This document shows positions 60,200 to 64,000 of a stretch of DNA of 64,000 bases, one piece after another. Within the stretch, counting starts at the first letter, position 1, and each line of letters opens with the position of its first letter. Origin of the DNA: Hymenobacter aquaticus (lineage in GTDB: Bacteria; Bacteroidota; Bacteroidia; Cytophagales; Hymenobacteraceae); NCBI RefSeq assembly GCF_004765605.1, contig NZ_SRLC01000001.1:1426001-1490000 (forward strand). Reading direction: 5' to 3'. Both the position numbers and the translations under genes were made by a program. The notes beneath the pieces are model-generated. The model saw nothing but the letters and a program-made list of their open reading frames with translations. It did no database searches and had not been told where the DNA came from.

Positions 60200-61687
60200 A
60201 TGAAAATCACGACCTGGCTTACCAGCCTTTGTTCCGCACTAACTCTCACGGCCGCTTCGCCGGCTCTGGCCCAAACCCCGCCCCCCGCCAAACCGGATAG
60301 CATAGACCTCTTTATCCGGGCCAGGATGCAGCAGCTGCGCATTCCGGGCCTGCAACTGGCGGTGGTGCACCACGGCAACATCGTGAAGCTGGGCCACTAC
60401 GGGCTGGCCAACGTGCAGGACTCGGTGCCGGTCGACCGCACCACGCTGTTTCCCATCAACTCCATTACCAAAGCCTTCGTGGGCGTGGCCGTGATGCAGC
60501 TGGTGGAAGCCGGCAAGCTGGACGTGGCCGCACCGGTGGGCCGCTACCTGCCGGAGCTACCCGCCGCCTGGCGGGGCATCACGGTGCGGCAGCTGCTGAC
60601 CCACACCTCCGGCCTGCCCGACATCCTGCCTGAGGGTGTGCAAGTAACGGCCGACGACCAGCTCACTGCTTGGAAAGCCGTGCAGGCCCAGCCCCTGGAG
60701 TCGCAGCCCGGGGAGAAATTCAGCTACAACCAAACCAACTACCTGCTGGTGGGCAAGCTCATCGACCAGCTCAGCGGCCAGCCCTTCACCCGGTTTATTG
60801 AGGACCGGCAACTGCGAGTGGCCGGCCTGCCCCGCACCACCTTTGCCGATGCCAACAGCGTGGTGCCCCACAGCACCCGGGGCTACACCTACTTCTACGC
60901 CGTGGATGGGGAGCTGCGCCGCACCGCCGAGCTGCACAATATGTTCGAGGTATTCGCGCCCATGCTGCGCACGGCGGCCGGCCTGAACTCGACGGCCGAG
61001 GAAATGGCGACCTGGGTGCTGGCCCTGCAACAAGGCAAGCTGCTGCAACCCGCCAGCCTGCCCACGCTCTGGACGCCCGGCAAGCTCACCAACGGCACCG
61101 AGCGGGGCTTCAGCAAGCAGCTCAACGGCTACGCCCTGGGCTGGCCCACCATCACGCGGCCCGAGCACCGGGCGGTGGCCCCGGTGGGCGGGGGCCGGTC
61201 GGCCGTGTTCCTGTACCCCGACGACGACCTGGCCGTGGTGGTGCTGACCAACCTGACCGGGGCCAACCCCGACCGGTTCGTGGATGAGCTGGCCAGCTTC
61301 TACGTACCCGACATGCGCCTGGCAACTGGCTTCGGGTTGCCGCCCACGCTGCGCCGCCTGCACCACGAGCTGCGCCGCCGCGGCTTCGACCACGCCCTGG
61401 CGCTGGTGCGGCAGCAGCAAAAGCAGAACCCCGGCTACCAGCTGCCCGAATCCGAGGTAAACGCCTGGGGCTACTCCCTGCTGCGCCAGCAACAGCCGCG
61501 CGAGGCCCTGGAGATCTTCAAGCTGAACGTGAGCCTCTACCCCAAAAGCGCCAACGCCTACGACAGCCTGGCTGAAACCTACCAGGAGCTGGGCAACAAA
61601 ACCCTGGCCGTCAAAAATTACCAGCAGGTGCTCCGCCTCGACCCGCACAGCAAAAACGCCGCCCAGCAGCTGCAACGCCTGCACTAA
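60200..61687 (+). CDS. Secreted serine hydrolase (class C beta-lactamase fold) with C-terminal TPR
   Basis: A 495-residue protein with a signal peptide (TSLCSALTLTAASPALA, then QTPP). The nucleophile motif S-x-x-K is in INSITKAFVG. The second motif, usually Y-x-N, reads FSYNQTNYLL, and the third is VGGGRSAVFL instead of HxG/KTG. Residues ~385-495 hold TPR-like helices (GYSLLRQQQPREALEIFKLN, YDSLAETYQELGNKTLAVKNY). Likely a periplasmic esterase or D-amino-acid peptidase; a true beta-lactamase is doubtful. The esterase gene follows 21 bp later. Confidence 0.85.
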   Translation: MKITTWLTSLCSALTLTAASPALAQTPPPAKPDSIDLFIRARMQQLRIPGLQLAVVHHGNIVKLGHYGLANVQDSVPVDRTTLFPINSITKAFVGVAVMQLVEAGKLDVAAPVGRYLPELPAAWRGITVRQLLTHTSGLPDILPEGVQVTADDQLTAWKAVQAQPLESQPGEKFSYNQTNYLLVGKLIDQLSGQPFTRFIEDRQLRVAGLPRTTFADANSVVPHSTRGYTYFYAVDGELRRTAELHNMFEVFAPMLRTAAGLNSTAEEMATWVLALQQGKLLQPASLPTLWTPGKLTNGTERGFSKQLNGYALGWPTITRPEHRAVAPVGGGRSAVFLYPDDDLAVVVLTNLTGANPDRFVDELASFYVPDMRLATGFGLPPTLRRLHHELRRRGFDHALALVRQQQKQNPGYQLPESEVNAWGYSLLRQQQPREALEIFKLNVSLYPKSANAYDSLAETYQELGNKTLAVKNYQQVLRLDPHSKNAAQQLQRLH

Positions 61688-61708
61688 CTCACTGGCTGAT
61701 TATACCGC

Positions 61709-62902
61709 ATGAACCGCTTCATATCTGCTGCCCTGCTCCTGCTGCTGGCCAGCCCGTTGGCACACGCCCAAACTTCGGCCCGCACCAGCGCGCCGCTCCC
61801 GACCTACGACCAGCTACTGGAAACGGCCGCCCGGCACCTCGCGCAGAAAAACTACTGCGAGGCCACTACTACCTTCACGCAAGCCTTTGCCGACAGCACC
61901 CTGGCCGGGCCCTTCGACCTGTATGCCGGGGCCGGGGCGGCGGCCAACTGTCCCGGGCAGGAGCCACTGGCCCTGCGCTGGCTGCTGCGCCTGACCCGCC
62001 AGCCCAACCTGCCCATCACCGCCCGCGACGTGGACAATATGGCGCAGGAAGAAAGCATGCGGAGCTTGCATAAGTTTGCGGCCTGGCACAGCTTTTTGGC
62101 GGCCCTGCGGCAGACGGCTGCCCGCCGGGCGGCGGAGGCACACCGCGCCGCCACCGCGTGGCGGGCCGCAGCCCTGGGCCAGGCCCTGCCCACCCCGCCC
62201 CAAACAGGCCATTACGCGGCGGCCAAGCCAGGTTTTGCCCTTTACTACGCGCCCGTCGATACGGTGCGGGTGCCCTACCTGGTGTACGTGCCCGCCACCT
62301 ACCGCCCGGACCGCCCCACGGCCCTAATCGTGTATCTGCACGGCGGCGTGAGCAGCACCACCCAGTTTCCTGCCACTCCGGAGGTGGCGCAGGAACCCAT
62401 CTTTGCCGCTGCCGCCGAGCAGAACACCCTGGTACTGTACCCCTTCGGACGTCAGTCGTTTGGCTGGCTGGAGCAGCGGGCCGCCCTGGATAACGTGCGC
62501 CGCATGCTAGCCCAGGTACAGCAGCGCTACCACATCGACCGGCGCCGCGTGTACCTGGGTGGCATGTCGAATGGGGGCACAGCCGCGTTTTGGTACGCGT
62601 GCCAGTCGCCGGCGGGCTTCGCGGGCTTTTTTGCTATTGCCGCTAATCCGGTCAGTGCCCTGGGTCCGCTCAACTTCCGTCAGCTGCGCAAGGGGCCGCC
62701 GCTGTATTCGCTGCACGCCGAAGACGACCCGGTGTTTGCTTACCAGCAGGTACGGGCCATTTACACCCAGCAGCACCCCTGGGCCCGGCAGTGGCATTTC
62801 GCCTCGCGGCCCACGGGCGGCCACAGCTTTTTATACGGCCCTGATGGCCCTGCCGCCCTGCGGGCCCTGCTGGCCCAGCTGATGGGGCGCCCCGCCAACT
62901 AA
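61709..62902 (+). CDS. Secreted alpha/beta-hydrolase, carboxylesterase/feruloyl-esterase-like
   Basis: A 397-residue protein with a signal peptide (AALLLLLASPLAHA, then QTSA). The N-terminal ~150 residues are helical and TPR-like (QKNYCEATTTFTQAF). The catalytic part shows LIVYLHGGVSS (oxyanion strand), nucleophile GGMSNGGTAA, acid AEDDPVF and GGHSFLYG for the His. It resembles PHB-depolymerase/LpqC-type esterases. It is 21 bp downstream of the serine hydrolase and probably in one operon. The substrate is unknown. Confidence 0.85.
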   Translation: MNRFISAALLLLLASPLAHAQTSARTSAPLPTYDQLLETAARHLAQKNYCEATTTFTQAFADSTLAGPFDLYAGAGAAANCPGQEPLALRWLLRLTRQPNLPITARDVDNMAQEESMRSLHKFAAWHSFLAALRQTAARRAAEAHRAATAWRAAALGQALPTPPQTGHYAAAKPGFALYYAPVDTVRVPYLVYVPATYRPDRPTALIVYLHGGVSSTTQFPATPEVAQEPIFAAAAEQNTLVLYPFGRQSFGWLEQRAALDNVRRMLAQVQQRYHIDRRRVYLGGMSNGGTAAFWYACQSPAGFAGFFAIAANPVSALGPLNFRQLRKGPPLYSLHAEDDPVFAYQQVRAIYTQQHPWARQWHFASRPTGGHSFLYGPDGPAALRALLAQLMGRPAN

Positions 62903-62927
62903 GGCAGTCTGATCCGGACCTTGGGCT

Positions 62928-62975
62928 AAAGAAAGGGGAAAACTTCCGCCCGAGAAGTTTTCCCCTTTTCTTTAC
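62928..62975 (+). terminator. Terminator after the esterase gene
   Basis: GAAAGGGGAAAACTTC pairs with GAAGTTTTCCCCTTTTC around CGCCCGA, followed by TTTA; nearly symmetric. Confidence 0.85.
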
Positions 62976-63034
62976 GGCTTACCAATTCCCAGCATGCCCG
63001 GCGCGGTTGCTTGCGCGCGGAAAGCGGAAAGACA

Positions 63035-63703
63035 ATGCACGCGGCCCTGACCCTTCTGCTTCTGCTGCTCGGCGGCACCCTGGTGCCCGTCAACCGGCAG
63101 TTTCGGCCGACGCCCGACGGTATTGCCGTATTTGTGGTGTCCAATGGGGTGCATACCGACCTGGTTTTGCCCCTGCGCGAGGACCGCACCGGCACCGACT
63201 GGCTGAGCCAGCTGCAGCAGCCGGCCCTGGCCGCGCGCTTTGGCGGCTACCAGTACGTGGGCTTCGGCTGGGGCAGTGAGCGGTTTTACCTGGAGTCGTA
63301 CGGCGGCAAGCTGCCCGGCGCCACCACCATGCTGCGCGCCCTGGCGCCGGGCCGCACGCTGATGCACGTCGACTTTTACCGGCAGCCGCCGCGGCCCGGC
63401 CGGCACGTGGCCGCCCTGCGCATTTCGCCAGCCCAGTATCAGCGCCTGGCCGCCCAGGTCGCCCTGTACTTCGCCCCCGACAGCAGCGGCCCCACCGTGC
63501 TGCGCAATGCGGCCGGCTACACTCCCGACGACTTTTTCTTCCGGGGCCGGGGCCGCTACCACGCCCTGCGCACCTGCAACGACTGGACCAACGGCACCCT
63601 GCGCCGGGCTGGCCTGCGGGCAGCCCTGAAGGCGCCGCTGGCCGGCTCGGTGCTGTACCAGGTGCGCAGGGCCACCCGCGAGCCGGCGGAAGCTCAGCCG
63701 TAG
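63035..63703 (+). CDS. TIGR02117/DUF2459 family protein
   Basis: A 222-residue protein from ATG 63035 with an N-terminal hydrophobic segment (AALTLLLLLLGGTLVPV), so exported or membrane-anchored. Family motifs are VVSNGVHTDLVLP, VGFGWGSERFYLE and LRTCNDWTNGTLRRAGL. The conserved His, Cys and Asn/Trp residues suggest a papain/NlpC-like hydrolase, but no activity is established to my knowledge. It stands between a terminator and a hairpin, so it is probably monocistronic. Confidence 0.87.
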   Translation: MHAALTLLLLLLGGTLVPVNRQFRPTPDGIAVFVVSNGVHTDLVLPLREDRTGTDWLSQLQQPALAARFGGYQYVGFGWGSERFYLESYGGKLPGATTMLRALAPGRTLMHVDFYRQPPRPGRHVAALRISPAQYQRLAAQVALYFAPDSSGPTVLRNAAGYTPDDFFFRGRGRYHALRTCNDWTNGTLRRAGLRAALKAPLAGSVLYQVRRATREPAEAQP

Positions 63704-63761
63704 CCTGCTTTTCTTCCCATCAGCCCATATTTCCTTGCTAAATGCCAAGTCGGGAGCGGAA

Positions 63762-63822
63762 AGGGGCGCGTATGAAGGAAGCGGCAACCGTTGCGGCTGC
63801 TGGTCCCTTCTTACGCGCCCCT
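63762..63822. repeat. Branched hairpin upstream of the STAS-like gene
   Basis: AGGGGCGCGTA (63762-63772) pairs with TACGCGCCCCT (63812-63822). Inside, GAAGG/CCTTC and GCAAC/GTTGC can pair as well. It ends 13 bp before the next start codon, where it could act on translation or end the DUF2459 transcript. Confidence 0.7.
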
Positions 63823-63835
63823 CGTTATTGCCGCT

Positions 63836-64000
63836 ATGCTTGATGTTCACCGGGAAGAGTTGCCCCACAGCTATTTACTGGTATTGGCTCCCGCAAGCAC
63901 TGAAGTCGATGAAATCAAGCTGACGCGGGCCCTGCACCGGGCCGCCCGCAGTGCCAAGCAAGCCATCTGGGTCGACTGCAGCCTGCTCGACCACCTTACC
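63836..64000 (+). CDS. STAS-like (anti-sigma-antagonist-type) protein, 3' end outside window
   Basis: Fifty-five codons are visible from ATG 63836 to the window edge with no stop. The chain (SYLLVLAPASTEVDEIKLTR, then ARSAKQAIWVDCSLLDHLT) follows the STAS pattern of a first strand, a helix and the second strand IWVDCSLL. Too little is present to tell an anti-sigma antagonist from another STAS protein. Confidence 0.6.
   Translation, partial: MLDVHREELPHSYLLVLAPASTEVDEIKLTRALHRAARSAKQAIWVDCSLLDHLT

Noticed and set aside
60200-61687. Serine hydrolase called a beta-lactamase resistance gene
   Set aside because: The second and third motifs deviate from class C enzymes and a TPR domain is fused, so a role in beta-lactam resistance is not supported.

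Overview
The window looks like a chromosome segment of a GC-rich member of the Bacteroidota, most likely Hymenobacter or a close relative in Hymenobacteraceae (inferred, no database search). Evidence: a C-terminal type IX secretion sorting domain, the Bacteroidota-only DUF4290 gene next to murA, a CarboxypepD_reg/plug/beta-barrel outer-membrane protein, a Bat-type VWA/TPR pair, and Bacteroidota promoters (TTG, 19-20 bp, TAnnTTTG) with little use of Shine-Dalgarno sites.

Layout. 1-4244: end of a UvrD/PcrA helicase, a DUF559 nuclease gene bracketed by a long inverted repeat, DUF4290 and murA. 4344-8256: a sulfide/persulfide detoxification unit (ArsR-type regulator, TauE/SafE exporter, persulfide dioxygenase-rhodanese fusion, two-piece YeeE/YedE transporter). 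8278-9799: small holin-like membrane protein and an arginase-family enzyme. 9936-18860: a six-gene chemosensory operon (cytosolic poly-HAMP receptor, CheW, CheY, CheB, CheA, CheC) read leftwards and lacking cheR. 19206-27712: topA, DUF4846, Sir2 deacylase, DUF457-type membrane protein and a giant phosphoesterase/beta-barrel fusion. 27886-36974: convergent ppx and ppk, a RidA gene, gyrB, a T9SS cargo protein and a lipoprotein.

37022-50241: a 13.15-kb integrated element in tRNA-Arg(TCT), bounded by 67-bp direct repeats. It carries a tyrosine integrase, a ribbon-helix-helix microgene, small orphan genes, an excisionase-like HTH protein, a primase-helicase, an origin-like region, a tape-measure-like protein and a sigma factor. 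No terminase, portal, capsid, tail tube or lysis gene is visible, so it resembles a phage satellite more than a prophage. The origin-like region (44552-45247) has two separate iterated repeat families and an AT-rich tract, and is the most unusual part of the window.

50196-64000: tRNA-Arg, tRNA-Pro and tRNA-Ser; a Bat-type VWA/TPR pair; thiolase; a MORN-repeat protein; two genes driven by near-identical promoter/operator boxes (56290 and the outer-membrane protein at 57643); a serine hydrolase; an esterase; a DUF2459 protein; and the start of a STAS-like protein cut by the window edge.
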